Source: Xenophilus sp. E41 (GTDB lineage Bacteria; Pseudomonadota; Gammaproteobacteria; Burkholderiales; Burkholderiaceae_C). Taken from it: a DNA stretch of 64,000 bases. Shown in pieces: positions 43,989 through 52,836 of the stretch. The position numbers were made by a program, and so were the translations under genes. The stretch is taken from assembly GCF_003671765.1 (NCBI RefSeq), contig NZ_QPIB01000001.1, positions 62,001 through 126,000 of the forward strand. The letters are read 5' to 3'. How positions within the stretch are numbered: position 1 is the stretch's first letter; each line of letters starts with the position of its first letter. The notes below the pieces were generated by a model that saw only the letters and a program-made list of their open reading frames with translations, was not told where the DNA came from and made no database searches.

Positions 43989-45224
43989 ATGGCCCAATCG
44001 GTCCTCGGCAGCGTTGCGCTGCATTACCGCGCGCTGTGGTCCAGGAAGCGCCAGCTGGCAGGCGTCCAGCTCTTCGTCGAGGAAGTCTCGCCCGGCGCCG
44101 AGGGCAGTCACCTTCTTCGGACGGTCTCGGAGCTGTGGTCGGGCGAGTCGCCGCCGGTGCTGCTGTCGGCGCGGCACCCGCAGTTGATGCAGGAGCTGCT
44201 CGCCCATGCGGGCGCGCAGGACCCGGGGATCGAGGTGCCGGCCCGCTGGCTCGCGCTGGGCGCAACGCCCGGTGCGGTGAACGCGGCGCGCGAGCGCGGT
44301 GCCCGGCTTGTCGTTTCAGGGTCGCCGTCCGAGTTGCGCGCGCTGGGCGACAAGGCGCGTGCCTTCGACCGCCAGTGCGTGCAGCTCGACACCGAGGACG
44401 CGGCGCAGGCCCTGCGGGCGTCGATGCAGGCGCGCGAGGACGCGGCGCGCGGCCGCTTCGGCTCGACCGCCGTCGCGAGCCCCGTGCCGCCCGGCAGCCT
44501 GGTGGTCGGGGCCGCCGGCCGCGCACTGGTCGAACACGCGCTGGACCAGCAGGGCGCCTGGGCCGTGGCCGGCTGGCCGGCCGAAGACATCCTGCACCGC
44601 TTCAACGGCCACCCGGTGCCCCCCACCCGGCGCGCGATCCTGCGTGTGATGACTGCCCTGGATCAGGAACAGTCGCTCGACAGGATCGAGTACCTGCTGG
44701 CCCAGGAGGCCAGCCTCGCCTACCGGCTCCTCGCCTACCTCAACTCCGCCGGGCTTGGCCTGCGCAACGGCGTGGCCTCGCTTCGGCACGGCGTGATGAT
44801 GCTGGGCTATCGCACGCTCAACGGCTGGCTCGCCGAACAGCTCACGACCGCCAGCGAGGACCGCGACCTCGACCCGGTGAATCTCGGACTGGGCCTGCGC
44901 GCAGCGCTGGCGGCGGAGCTCATGGACGCGGGGGTGGAAGACGAGTTGCGGCACGAGGTGTTCCTCACGGGCATGCTGTCGCAGATCGACGCCCTGCAGG
45001 GCCAGCCCCTGCGCGCGCTTCTCGCGCGCATCCCCCTGCCCGAACGGGTGCCCGATGCGCTGGTTCGAGGCACGGGCCCCTATGCAGCCGTGCTTCGCCT
45101 CGCACAGGCGATGGAGCGCGATCCGTCGCACTCGCTGCTCAACCCGACGGAGGCGGCCGGCCTCACGCTGGAGGAGTCGAATCGAGCGTTGCTGAGGATA
45201 TTGAGCGCTGCATCGGCCCCCTGA
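43989..45224 (+). CDS. HDOD-domain protein with degenerate EAL-like N-terminus, encoded behind flgL
   Basis: A 411-residue predicted signalling protein. The C-terminal HDOD region (about 200-390) is recognisable by IEYLLAQEASLAYRLLAYLNSAGLGLRNGVASLRHGVMMLGYRTLNGWL and VFLTGMLSQIDALQG. The N-terminal 190 residues resemble the inactive EAL-like half of YuxH/CdgJ-type proteins (an HYRALWSRKRQLAGVQLFVEE start). No EAL, DDFG or ELTES catalytic motif remains. It begins 9 nt after flgL and is probably co-transcribed with the hook-junction genes. Related proteins affect motility in some bacteria; the exact role here is unknown. Confidence 0.85.
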   Translation: MAQSVLGSVALHYRALWSRKRQLAGVQLFVEEVSPGAEGSHLLRTVSELWSGESPPVLLSARHPQLMQELLAHAGAQDPGIEVPARWLALGATPGAVNAARERGARLVVSGSPSELRALGDKARAFDRQCVQLDTEDAAQALRASMQAREDAARGRFGSTAVASPVPPGSLVVGAAGRALVEHALDQQGAWAVAGWPAEDILHRFNGHPVPPTRRAILRVMTALDQEQSLDRIEYLLAQEASLAYRLLAYLNSAGLGLRNGVASLRHGVMMLGYRTLNGWLAEQLTTASEDRDLDPVNLGLGLRAALAAELMDAGVEDELRHEVFLTGMLSQIDALQGQPLRALLARIPLPERVPDALVRGTGPYAAVLRLAQAMERDPSHSLLNPTEAAGLTLEESNRALLRILSAASAP

Positions 45225-45274
45225 GTCCGCGCGTGCCGCCGCGAGGTCCGCCGGCGGCCACCGGCCCTGCACGT

Positions 45275-46522
45275 CTATCTGGCCCCCAGGCTTTCGACCT
45301 CGTCGGCCCAGACGAGCGCCTGAAGGTGCGCCCAGTTGACCTGGTGGTTGGACAGCTGCAGTTCCCCGGCAGCGCGTGCGAAAGCCCCCTCGTCGCCGCT
45401 TTCGCAGGCCTTCGCCAAGTCGAGGAATGGTGCGAACGGCCCGACGTTCTCGAGCAGTGCACGGTTGACGTCCGCCGGCAGGTTCATGGACACCATGGCC
45501 TCGGCCATGGGCACGCCAACCAGGGTGTCCAGCATGGAGAACAGGCCGACGAGGAAGGCATCGTCGCAGGCCTCGGGCGGCAGCAGGTCCGTGGCGAGCA
45601 ATTCCATCAGGCGGGCACGCACCACTGCCGTGCTGCCGGCCGCGGGCGCCGCACCACCTGCGCGCGTGCTGGTCATCAAGAGCGCTGCCCATCGGAACAG
45701 GCGGTTGAAGCCCAGGATCATCACGGCGTGGCGGAAGGAGGTGATCTCCGTGCTCAGCCCGAAGCCGCAGGAATTGATGAAGCGCAGCAGCTTGAAGGAC
45801 AGGGTGGGATCGTGCTTGAGGAAGGCCTCGATCTCGGCAACCTCCGCTTCCGTGCGCACCAGGTTCATGAGTCGGATCACCGAGTGCTGCGAAGCCTGCA
45901 CGCTGCTGTCGCGCACCACGGTCGGCTGCGCGAACCAATGCCCCTGAAAGTAGCGCACGCCCATCTTGCGCAGCGCTTCATGCTGCTCGCCGTCGCGCAC
46001 GTTCTGGGCCACGATCTCGGCCTTGGAGCGCTCGCGCGCCGCGCGCACCGTGCGCTCGATCCACTGCGCATCCAACTGCTGGAGGTCCAGCATGATGTAG
46101 GACACCAGGGGCAGCCAGCTCGCGTAGGCGGGCTGCAGCACGCGATGGTCCAGCGCCAGCCTGAAGCCGTCCTTGCGGGCCTTCAGAAGAATGTCGCGCC
46201 GGATGGCCACGCCCTCCTTGGTGAGGGGTTCGTCCTGCGGAATCTGCAGCACCGCCTTGTGCGGGTCGAGGATGTCGAGGTGACCGTCGGCCATGATCTC
46301 GAAGCTGCAATGGACGAACACGGTCTTGCTGCCCGCCAGTGCTTCCGAACCGGTCTCGGACAAGGCCTCGAAGAGCATGGCGTTGTCATTGGCTGCCGCG
46401 CGTGGACGCTCGAACAACGCATAGCCGACGATCTTGCGGCTGGCGTCCACGATGGCCTGTCGGGCGATGGCCGCGCTCGGCCGGTCGGTGCGGGTGTCGG
46501 CGGCGGTGACAGGGATTGTCAT
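45275..46522 (-). CDS. EAL-like/HDOD protein, paralogue A
   Basis: A 415-residue YuxH/CdgJ-like protein. The N-terminal EAL-like half (about 20-200) keeps the fold pattern (RQAIVDASRKIVGYALFERP; SYIMLDLQQLDAQ; EIVAQNVRDGEQHEALRKMGVRYFQGHWFAQP). It lacks the EAL, ELTES and DDFG residues needed for c-di-GMP hydrolysis. The HDOD half (about 210-395) contains LMNLVRTEAEVAEIEAFLKHDPTLSFKLLRFINS and FLVGLFSMLDTLVGVPM. It is clearly paralogous to the gene at 49916. A sigma-28-like site lies 42 nt upstream. It is convergent with the flgL-linked HDOD gene. Confidence 0.88.
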   Translation of the reverse strand: MTIPVTAADTRTDRPSAAIARQAIVDASRKIVGYALFERPRAAANDNAMLFEALSETGSEALAGSKTVFVHCSFEIMADGHLDILDPHKAVLQIPQDEPLTKEGVAIRRDILLKARKDGFRLALDHRVLQPAYASWLPLVSYIMLDLQQLDAQWIERTVRAARERSKAEIVAQNVRDGEQHEALRKMGVRYFQGHWFAQPTVVRDSSVQASQHSVIRLMNLVRTEAEVAEIEAFLKHDPTLSFKLLRFINSCGFGLSTEITSFRHAVMILGFNRLFRWAALLMTSTRAGGAAPAAGSTAVVRARLMELLATDLLPPEACDDAFLVGLFSMLDTLVGVPMAEAMVSMNLPADVNRALLENVGPFAPFLDLAKACESGDEGAFARAAGELQLSNHQVNWAHLQALVWADEVESLGAR

Positions 46523-46563
46523 GGTGGTATCGGCAGCGAGGGAAAACCCGTCGGTTCAGTGTT

Positions 46564-46590
46564 TCTTCGGCCGTGCGACGCCGATCTTGA
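46564..46590 (-). promoter_or_regulatory. putative sigma-28 promoter of the EAL-like/HDOD gene
   Basis: On the minus strand TCAAG (46586-46590), exactly 14 nt, then GCCGAAGA (46564-46571), 6 of 8 to consensus. The leader to the ATG is about 35 nt. The -35 is identical to those at 1751 and 51269. Confidence 0.55.
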
Positions 46591-46688
46591 GCTGTGAGGG
46601 GGTGGGCGCGAGCAGCGAGCAGCCGGATGCGGCAATTGTTGGCAGCCGCGCGCACAGCCTGGAGCACATTCCGGCGGGCGGGTTGTCC

Positions 46689-49600
46689 TCATGCCGGCAG
46701 CCCGGTGTCCGCCTCGCGCTGGCGCATCCACCCCTGCAGCGCCTCACCTGGCATCGGCCGCGCGAAATGGAAGCCCTGGAACTCGTCGCAGCCAGCCTCG
46801 CGCAGCGCGTGGGCCTGCGCCGCATCCTCCACGCCCTCGGCCACCACGCGCAGGCCGAGTGTGTGGCCCAGGGCCACGATCGCGCGGACGATCGCCAGGT
46901 CGCTCGGGTCGTGCAGCAGGCGGCCGACGAAAGAGCGGTCGATCTTGAGCTTGTCGATGGGGAAGCGGTTGAGATAGTTCAGGCTCGAGTAGCCGGTTCC
47001 GAAGTCGTCGATCGCCAGCGACACGCCCAGGGCCTTGAGCGAGTGCAACTGCTCCAGGGTCTGGTCGGCATCCTCCATCAGCGTGGACTCGGTGAGTTCG
47101 AGCTCGATCTGGCCGGCCAGGACGCCATGGGTGTGCATGCACCGTTCGAGCAGTGCGACCAGGTCGCCGCTGCGCAGCTGGACTGCCGACAGGTTGATCG
47201 AGACCGGCCATTCGCCGAAGCCGCCCGCTCGCCACGCCGCGTGCTGGGCACAGGCCTGCCGGATGACCCAGGCACCGATGCCCTCGATGAGGCCGGCCTC
47301 CTCGGCGATCGGGATGAACTCCGATGGCGGCACCGGCCCCAGCTGGGCGCTGTTCCAGCGCAGCAGCGCTTCGGCGCCGACCGGACGGCCGGTCGCGGCG
47401 TCGACCCGGGGCTGGAAGTTCAGGCTCAGTTCGTCCCGCTCGATCGCGTGGCGAAGGAGGGATTCGATCTGTAGCCGGGCCTGGACACGGTCGTTCATGT
47501 CCGCGGTGAAAAAGCGGGCCATGTCGCGGCCTGCCGCCTTGCTCTGGTACATGGCGAGGTCGGCATGGCGCATCAGCTCGTCCAGGTCGCGCCCGTCCTG
47601 CGGATAGATCGCGATGCCCACGCTGCACGAGACATGCAATTCCATGTCGTCCACCGCATGCGGCAGGCGCACCAGCGGGATCAGGCGGCGTTCGACGATC
47701 CGCTGCACCTCGTCGCTGCCCGAGACGCCGTCCAGGATGATCACGAATTCGTCGCCGCCCAGGCGGCTGACCGTGTCCCCGGGGCGCACCGCTTCGGCGA
47801 GCCGCCGCGCCACCGAGCGCAGCAGCGCGTCCCCCACGTGGTGGCCGAGCGAGTCGTTGATGGTCTTGAAGCGGTCCAAGTCGATGAAGAGCACGCCGAC
47901 CTGGCGGTTCAGCGGCTCGGCCCGCGCCAGCGCCCGGCCCAGCCGCTCCACGCACAACGAACGATTGGGCAGTTCGGTGAGGACGTCGTGCAGCGCCAGG
48001 AAGCGGATGCGCTCCTCGCTCTTCTTGCGGTCGCTGATGTCGATGGACGTGAAGATGTAGTGCGAGATCGAGTCCGGGCTGTTGCGCACCACACTGACCA
48101 CCAGCCAGGCCGGGTACACGCTGCCGTTGCGCCGCCGCACCCGCACCTCGCCCTGCCAGGCGCTGCGCTGCGCCAGCTGCGGCCAGATGCGCGCCAGGGA
48201 CTCGCCGTCGGGCGCCAGCATGCCCTCGGGGTGCTCGCCCACCAGATCGCGCAGCTCGTGGCCGGTCTGGCGGCACAGTGCGCGGTTCACGGTGAGGATG
48301 CGCTGCGACCCGTCGATGATCATGATGCCTTCGGACGACGCCTCGAAGACCTTGGCCCACAGCTCCAGGCGCTGCTCCATGAACTTCAGGTGGTTGATCG
48401 GCGTGAAGGTGGTGAGCACCGCATCGCGCCCCTGGTAGGTCAGGCGCCGCGCCGAGAGCACGGCCCACGACGGCTCGGCGCCACCGTGCCAGCGGACCTC
48501 GAACTCGTCCACCTCGCGCCGGTCCGCGAGCTGCTGGAAGAAGCGTGCACGCACCGCCGGCTCGAGTCCGCCGGCCCACGGGTCGCCGCTGCGCCCGCCC
48601 AGCCACTCCTGCGCGGCGGCGTTGGCGCTGAGCACCTCGTGGCCGGGCACCTGCGTGACCATGAGCGGGATCGGGATCGCCGCCACCAGGTCGCGCTGGG
48701 CCTCCGAGGCGCGGGCGCTGGCCGCCAGTTCCTGCTGGATCTGCCGCTCGCGGTCCAGCTGCGCCAGCATGTCGTTGAAGCCGACCACCAGCCGGCCGAT
48801 CTCGTCGCCGCTGCTCCAGTCGGCGCGCAGGCTGTGGTCGCCGGTGCGCCGCACGGTCTCGACCACCGCGGACAGGCGGCGAAGCGGCAGCGAGATCTGC
48901 TGCGCCACGTAGAACACGGCGCTCAGGATGAGCATGAGCAGGAAGAGCGCCGTGCCCAGATGCAGCCACATGCGCGAGAAGAAGGCGCTCTCGCGCGCGC
49001 GCAGCATGTCCTGCAGCTCGGCGATCGTGGTGAGCCAGGCGGCGTCGAGCGCGGCGTAAAGGTCCTGGCGCACGGTGCCGAAGGCGGCCAGCGAAGGCGC
49101 GTCGGCGCCGCTGTCGAGGGAGCGCCGTGCCGCCTGCCGGAAGTCGTCGATGGCGGCGGCCAGGCGCTTGCGCGTCGGGTCGAAGCGCTCGGGCAGCGGG
49201 CGGCGTGCGGCGGCATAGGCTTCGGCGTAGTCGCTCGCCACCGCGGCAGCGACCGCGTCCAGGCGCCCTTCGAGGATGAAGTACTGCGTTCGCGACCGGC
49301 TGCGCCCGGCGTCGTCCTCGCCCAGGTCCTGCAGGCGGGCATCCATCGCCGCGCCCAGCTCCACCAGTTCGGGAAAGCGCAGCAGCACCAGCGACATGGT
49401 GTAGTAGCTGTCCAGGTCCGGGTCGAGGATCAGGTTGGATTGGTTGCCCACCCGGGTGACGAGTGCACGGCTGCGCTCGAGCGCCTCCTGCCGCGGCGCA
49501 CGGGCGGCGGCGTCGCTGTCCGCGCGCTGCAACGCCGCGATCGCGGCGCGCAGGGCGGCACTCGGCGCGCTGCTCTCCATGCCGTCGCCGTGGGCCTGCT

Positions 49601-49853
49601 CGAGCGCCTCGAGCCGGCTCGGCACGGGCGGTGGCGCCGCCTGCCAGCCGCCCAGCGACAGAAGCACCGGGCGGAGGCCGTCGATGTAGGCGGTGCCCGC
49701 CATCTCCTTGCGCGCGAAGTCGATCGCGATGAATTTCTCGTTGATCAGGATGCCGCTGATGAAGATGACGGCGCTGAGGTCGAGCAGGTAGATCAACAGG
49801 AGCTTGCGGCCGACGCTGAGCCGCCCGAGCCGGTGTGCCACCAGGCTCAGCAT
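46689..49853 (-). CDS. membrane HAMP-PAS-GGDEF-EAL protein, both catalytic motifs intact
   Basis: Predicted 1054-residue c-di-GMP enzyme. It has an N-terminal helix (about 17-38), a long helical periplasmic sensor (about 40-290), a second helix (about 295-317), HAMP (about 318-370), PAS-type regions (about 385-620), GGDEF and EAL. GGDEF is at 699-703 with the inhibitory RxxD (RPGD, 690-693) correctly placed. EAL is at 828-830, followed by NLSAVQL, ELTES, IDDFGTGYSSL and VVAEGVED, so both activities are possible. ATG 49853 is chosen because it starts just before the first helix; upstream in-frame starts would overlap the preceding gene. It is probably co-transcribed with the HDOD gene 63 bp upstream. 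Confidence 0.93.
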   Translation of the reverse strand: MLSLVAHRLGRLSVGRKLLLIYLLDLSAVIFISGILINEKFIAIDFARKEMAGTAYIDGLRPVLLSLGGWQAAPPPVPSRLEALEQAHGDGMESSAPSAALRAAIAALQRADSDAAARAPRQEALERSRALVTRVGNQSNLILDPDLDSYYTMSLVLLRFPELVELGAAMDARLQDLGEDDAGRSRSRTQYFILEGRLDAVAAAVASDYAEAYAAARRPLPERFDPTRKRLAAAIDDFRQAARRSLDSGADAPSLAAFGTVRQDLYAALDAAWLTTIAELQDMLRARESAFFSRMWLHLGTALFLLMLILSAVFYVAQQISLPLRRLSAVVETVRRTGDHSLRADWSSGDEIGRLVVGFNDMLAQLDRERQIQQELAASARASEAQRDLVAAIPIPLMVTQVPGHEVLSANAAAQEWLGGRSGDPWAGGLEPAVRARFFQQLADRREVDEFEVRWHGGAEPSWAVLSARRLTYQGRDAVLTTFTPINHLKFMEQRLELWAKVFEASSEGIMIIDGSQRILTVNRALCRQTGHELRDLVGEHPEGMLAPDGESLARIWPQLAQRSAWQGEVRVRRRNGSVYPAWLVVSVVRNSPDSISHYIFTSIDISDRKKSEERIRFLALHDVLTELPNRSLCVERLGRALARAEPLNRQVGVLFIDLDRFKTINDSLGHHVGDALLRSVARRLAEAVRPGDTVSRLGGDEFVIILDGVSGSDEVQRIVERRLIPLVRLPHAVDDMELHVSCSVGIAIYPQDGRDLDELMRHADLAMYQSKAAGRDMARFFTADMNDRVQARLQIESLLRHAIERDELSLNFQPRVDAATGRPVGAEALLRWNSAQLGPVPPSEFIPIAEEAGLIEGIGAWVIRQACAQHAAWRAGGFGEWPVSINLSAVQLRSGDLVALLERCMHTHGVLAGQIELELTESTLMEDADQTLEQLHSLKALGVSLAIDDFGTGYSSLNYLNRFPIDKLKIDRSFVGRLLHDPSDLAIVRAIVALGHTLGLRVVAEGVEDAAQAHALREAGCDEFQGFHFARPMPGEALQGWMRQREADTGLPA

Positions 49854-49915
49854 GGCAGATGCCCGCGGGGTCGGTGCAGGCCGACGTCGATCGCTCGCAT
49901 GCCGGATCTCCTCGT

Positions 49916-51199
49916 TCAGTCGAGCCGCTCGGCCCAATCGAGCGCCCGCACATGCGCTTGCACCATGCGGTCCCGCGGAATGGAATGACGCATCGCCAGG
50001 ATCTCGATCAGGCCCTCATCGCCGCTCTCGCAGGCCTTGGCCATCGCCAGGTACGGTGCGAACGCGCCCGTGCCCTCCAGGACGGCAGCGCTCACCTCCC
50101 CCGGCAGGTTGACCAGCGACATGGCTTCGGGCAGCGGGACGTCGAGCAGCACGTCCAGCATCGAAAACATCCCCGCCACGAAGGCCAGCTCGGCCTCGGC
50201 CGGCGCCATGGTCTCGGCCGCCAGGAGCTCCATGACCCGGCCCCGGGTGATCGCCAGCGCTCCCGCCGCGGGGGGCAGGCTGTCCGAAGGCGTGCTGGCC
50301 AGCAGGATGGCCGTCCATCGGAACAGTCGCCGCATCCCGACCGTCATGACGGCGTGGCGGAAAGACGAGATTTCCAGATGGCGGCCGAAGCCCGACGTGT
50401 TGATGTATCTCAGCAGGCGGTACGAGAGCGTCGGCTCTCGCCGCAGCACGTCCTCGATCTCTTCCAGTTCCGCCTCGATGCGCACGAGGTTCATCAGCCT
50501 GAGCAGGGATGCGTGCGACGCCGCGGCGGCACGTGCCGTGCCATCGAGCGCCCGACGGGCGAACCACAAACCCTCGAAGAGCCGCACACCCGCGCTCGCG
50601 AGTCGATCGAATTCACGCCCGGTCCGCACGCCCGTCACGACCACCTGCTTCACGCCCTGACCATGCAATGCACGTGCCACCCCGGCGGCACGGTCCAGCT
50701 CGACCGCCGCCAGGGGCAGCAGTGCGAATGCAGCAAGCTCGACGAGGCGCGGGTCTTCAAGGAGCCAGCGCACATCGAAGGCCAGCCTGAAGCCTGCGCC
50801 ACGCGCTGCGCGCAAGGAAGCGAGGTCGAAGGGCGGCCCGCCCGTCGGCCCCGCCGGCGACGGCACCATTTCGAGGACCACCTTGGCCGGGTCGAGCACG
50901 GCGGTGGGGCCGTCGGAGCGCGTCAGGTCGCCGCCATGGCAACGCAGGAAATTGGGGTGGCGCGACGGCGCCAGTCCACCGGAAGCATCCGGGAATTCGG
51001 GCATGAGCATCGGCGCGTCGCTGGCGACGGCCGGGCCGAAGGGCCCGTTGGCGGCCGGCCCCATCGGGCCGGCGGGCTGAACGAGGCGGTAGCCCGCGAC
51101 GGCCACCCGCTCGTCCACCAGAAGACGGCGCGCGAACACTGTGCGAGCCGGGCCTGGTTCTTCGCTTGCTGGCCCTGTGGTGCGCGCTGCAACCGACAT
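49916..51199 (-). CDS. EAL-like/HDOD protein, paralogue B
   Basis: A 427-residue protein. The C-terminal HDOD half (about 225-405) aligns over its length with the gene at 45275 (RLMNLVR-E-E-EIE-L--PTLS-RLLR-IN--GFG; SFRHAVM; GMFSMLDVLLDVPLPEAM; AKACESGDEG). The N-terminal EAL-like half is more degraded, with no catalytic motif, and has a Pro/Gly/Ala-rich insert at about 40-80. The ATG at 51199 has GAGGAAAC just upstream. The best sigma-28 site in the window lies 48 nt upstream. It is probably a partner or regulator of the GGDEF-EAL protein encoded next. Confidence 0.87.
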   Translation of the reverse strand: MSVAARTTGPASEEPGPARTVFARRLLVDERVAVAGYRLVQPAGPMGPAANGPFGPAVASDAPMLMPEFPDASGGLAPSRHPNFLRCHGGDLTRSDGPTAVLDPAKVVLEMVPSPAGPTGGPPFDLASLRAARGAGFRLAFDVRWLLEDPRLVELAAFALLPLAAVELDRAAGVARALHGQGVKQVVVTGVRTGREFDRLASAGVRLFEGLWFARRALDGTARAAAASHASLLRLMNLVRIEAELEEIEDVLRREPTLSYRLLRYINTSGFGRHLEISSFRHAVMTVGMRRLFRWTAILLASTPSDSLPPAAGALAITRGRVMELLAAETMAPAEAELAFVAGMFSMLDVLLDVPLPEAMSLVNLPGEVSAAVLEGTGAFAPYLAMAKACESGDEGLIEILAMRHSIPRDRMVQAHVRALDWAERLD

Positions 51200-51246
51200 A
51201 TCGTTTCCTCGGAGATTCGAAGCGCGATCGCGCCCCGTTCCATCAG

Positions 51247-51273
51247 TTATCGGCACCGCCTGTCGCCACTTGA
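51247..51273 (-). promoter_or_regulatory. putative sigma-28 promoter of the HDOD / GGDEF-EAL operon
   Basis: On the minus strand TCAAG (51269-51273), exactly 14 nt, then a perfect GCCGATAA (51247-51254). The leader to the ATG is about 40 nt. It equals the site at 1751-1777 in both boxes and spacing. Confidence 0.65.
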
Positions 51274-51449
51274 GGCAGCACGCGCATCCACGCCGGGGAA
51301 ACGGCGGCAGCAGCGCCGGAGGCCGGCACTTGCGGGGCCACGACTCCGCGGCGGTGTTCGCCCACCCGGTCGCTGGACAGATGCCGACACAGCCCCGCGG
51401 AGGCCGGTCGATAGAATTCGCAGCCCTTTTTCACGCACCGGGGTTGCAT

Positions 51450-52325
51450 TTGTCCAACCGATTCGCCGTCCTCCCCCAGTACATCTACCCCAAGCAGGCG
51501 CTGACCTCGTTCGCGGGCTGGGTGGCGGGCAAGGAGCGCGGCTCGGTCACGACCTGGATCGTGCGCCGCTTCGTCGCCAAGTACGACGTCAACATGGCCG
51601 AGGCGGTCGAGAGCGACATCTCGCGCTACGCGAGCTTCAACGACTTCTTCACGCGGGCGCTCAAGCCCGGCGCGCGGCCGATCGCCGATGCGCCGCTGGT
51701 GTGTCCGGTCGATGGCGCGATCAGCCAGTTCGGCCCCATCGCGGGCGACCAGATCTTCCAGGCCAAGGGTCACGCGTACAGCACCACCGCGCTCGTGGGC
51801 GGCGACGCCGCGCTGGCCGCGCAGTTCAAGGACGGCAGCTTCGCCACGCTGTACCTGAGCCCACGCGACTACCACCGCATCCACATGCCCTGCGACGGGC
51901 GGCTCACGCGCATGGTCTACGTGCCGGGCGAGCTGTTCTCGGTCAACCCGACCACCGCGCGCGGCGTGCCCGGCCTCTTCGCGCGCAACGAGCGCGTGGT
52001 GTGCGTCTTCGAGTCCGAGCGCGGGCCCTTCGTGCTGGTGCTGGTGGGCGCGACCATCGTGGGCAGCATGGCGACGGTGTGGCACGGCGTCGTCAACCCG
52101 CCCCGCGGCGGCGAGGTGCGCGAATGGCGCTACGACGACCGCGAGATCGTGCTGAAGAAGGGCGAGGAGATGGGCCGCTTCCTCCTCGGCTCCACCGTGG
52201 TGATGCTGTTCCCGCGCCCGGCCCTGGTCTTCAACCCCGAGTGGGCGCCCGGACGGGCGATCCGCCTCGGCGAAGCGATGGCACAGGACGACGCACGCGC
52301 GTCAAGCCCGGCTGCTGAATTTTGA
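51450..52325 (+). CDS. psd: phosphatidylserine decarboxylase proenzyme
   Basis: A 291-residue membrane-associated enzyme making phosphatidylethanolamine from phosphatidylserine. It self-cleaves at LGST (246-249), between G247 and S248, to form the pyruvoyl group. The conserved AKGHAYS, YLSPRDYHRIHMP, VPGELFSVN and LFARNERVV segments are present. The start is probably TTG at 51450 (GGGG 6 nt upstream), since homologues begin at this point; TTG 51444 is an alternative. The longer ATG/GTG frames upstream run through the divergent promoter region. It is divergent from the HDOD operon. Confidence 0.95.
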   Translation: MSNRFAVLPQYIYPKQALTSFAGWVAGKERGSVTTWIVRRFVAKYDVNMAEAVESDISRYASFNDFFTRALKPGARPIADAPLVCPVDGAISQFGPIAGDQIFQAKGHAYSTTALVGGDAALAAQFKDGSFATLYLSPRDYHRIHMPCDGRLTRMVYVPGELFSVNPTTARGVPGLFARNERVVCVFESERGPFVLVLVGATIVGSMATVWHGVVNPPRGGEVREWRYDDREIVLKKGEEMGRFLLGSTVVMLFPRPALVFNPEWAPGRAIRLGEAMAQDDARASSPAAEF

Positions 52326-52364
52326 GGCTTTGGCGCCACAGACCGCACCGAAGCTGCGCGGACA

Positions 52365-52381
52365 GCTATGAAAGTTGTAGC
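52365..52381 (+). repeat. 17-bp intergenic near-palindrome, copy 2
   Basis: GCTATGAAAGTTGTAGC, with outer arms GCTA/TAGC, lies between psd and the HxlR-like gene. It overlaps the proposed -35 box. It is related to the copies at 560-576 and 57514-57530. Confidence 0.5.
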
Positions 52382-52403
52382 ATCGACAGGTCTGCGATAT
52401 AGT
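52375..52403 (+). promoter_or_regulatory. possible sigma-70 promoter of the HxlR-like gene
   Basis: TTGTAG, 17 nt, TATAGT. The -10 is 5 of 6 to consensus and the -35 is 3 of 6. The leader to ATG 52498 is about 88 nt. Confidence 0.45.
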
Positions 52404-52497
52404 CGCCGACCGTTTCGCGGCGCATCGGGTGCGCCTGCGCAACGGCCATAAACGACGTGGGCCGCCAGCAGCGACGCCCCTACGAGGAGAGCCTTCG

Positions 52498-52836
52498 ATG
52501 AGTACCAAGGAAAACGCAGCCGTCAGCCAGTTGCTGGCGTTGCTCGAAGCCCGTTACGCACTGCGCGTGCTCTGGGCCTTGCGCGACGGACATGCGCAGA
52601 CCTTCCGGCTGCTCCAGGACAGCGTCGGCGGCATCACCCCCAACACGCTCAACACCCGCATCAAGGAACTGCGCGAGGCCGGCATCGTGAGCCATGGCAG
52701 CGACGGCTACAGCCTCACGCTGAGCGGGCAGGACCTGCTCAAGCGCCTGTCGGACCTGCAGGCCTTCGCCGCCAAGTGGCAGGTCGGCCAGGTCAAGAAG
52801 GCGCCGGTGGTGGCGCCGCCCGTCAAGGTCGCCTGA
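52498..52836 (+). CDS. HxlR-like winged-helix transcriptional regulator
   Basis: A 112-residue small DNA-binding protein. The pattern LLEARYALRVLWALRDGHAQTFRLLQDSVGGITPNTLNTRIKELREAGIVSHGSDGYSLTLSGQDLL fits the HxlR (DUF24) winged helix, with about 80 residues covering the domain. Unlike many HxlR proteins it has no conserved redox-sensing Cys; no Cys is present at all. The ATG at 52498 follows GAGGAGA by 6 nt. Its target is unknown; it sits between psd and an FKBP gene. Confidence 0.8.
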   Translation: MSTKENAAVSQLLALLEARYALRVLWALRDGHAQTFRLLQDSVGGITPNTLNTRIKELREAGIVSHGSDGYSLTLSGQDLLKRLSDLQAFAAKWQVGQVKKAPVVAPPVKVA

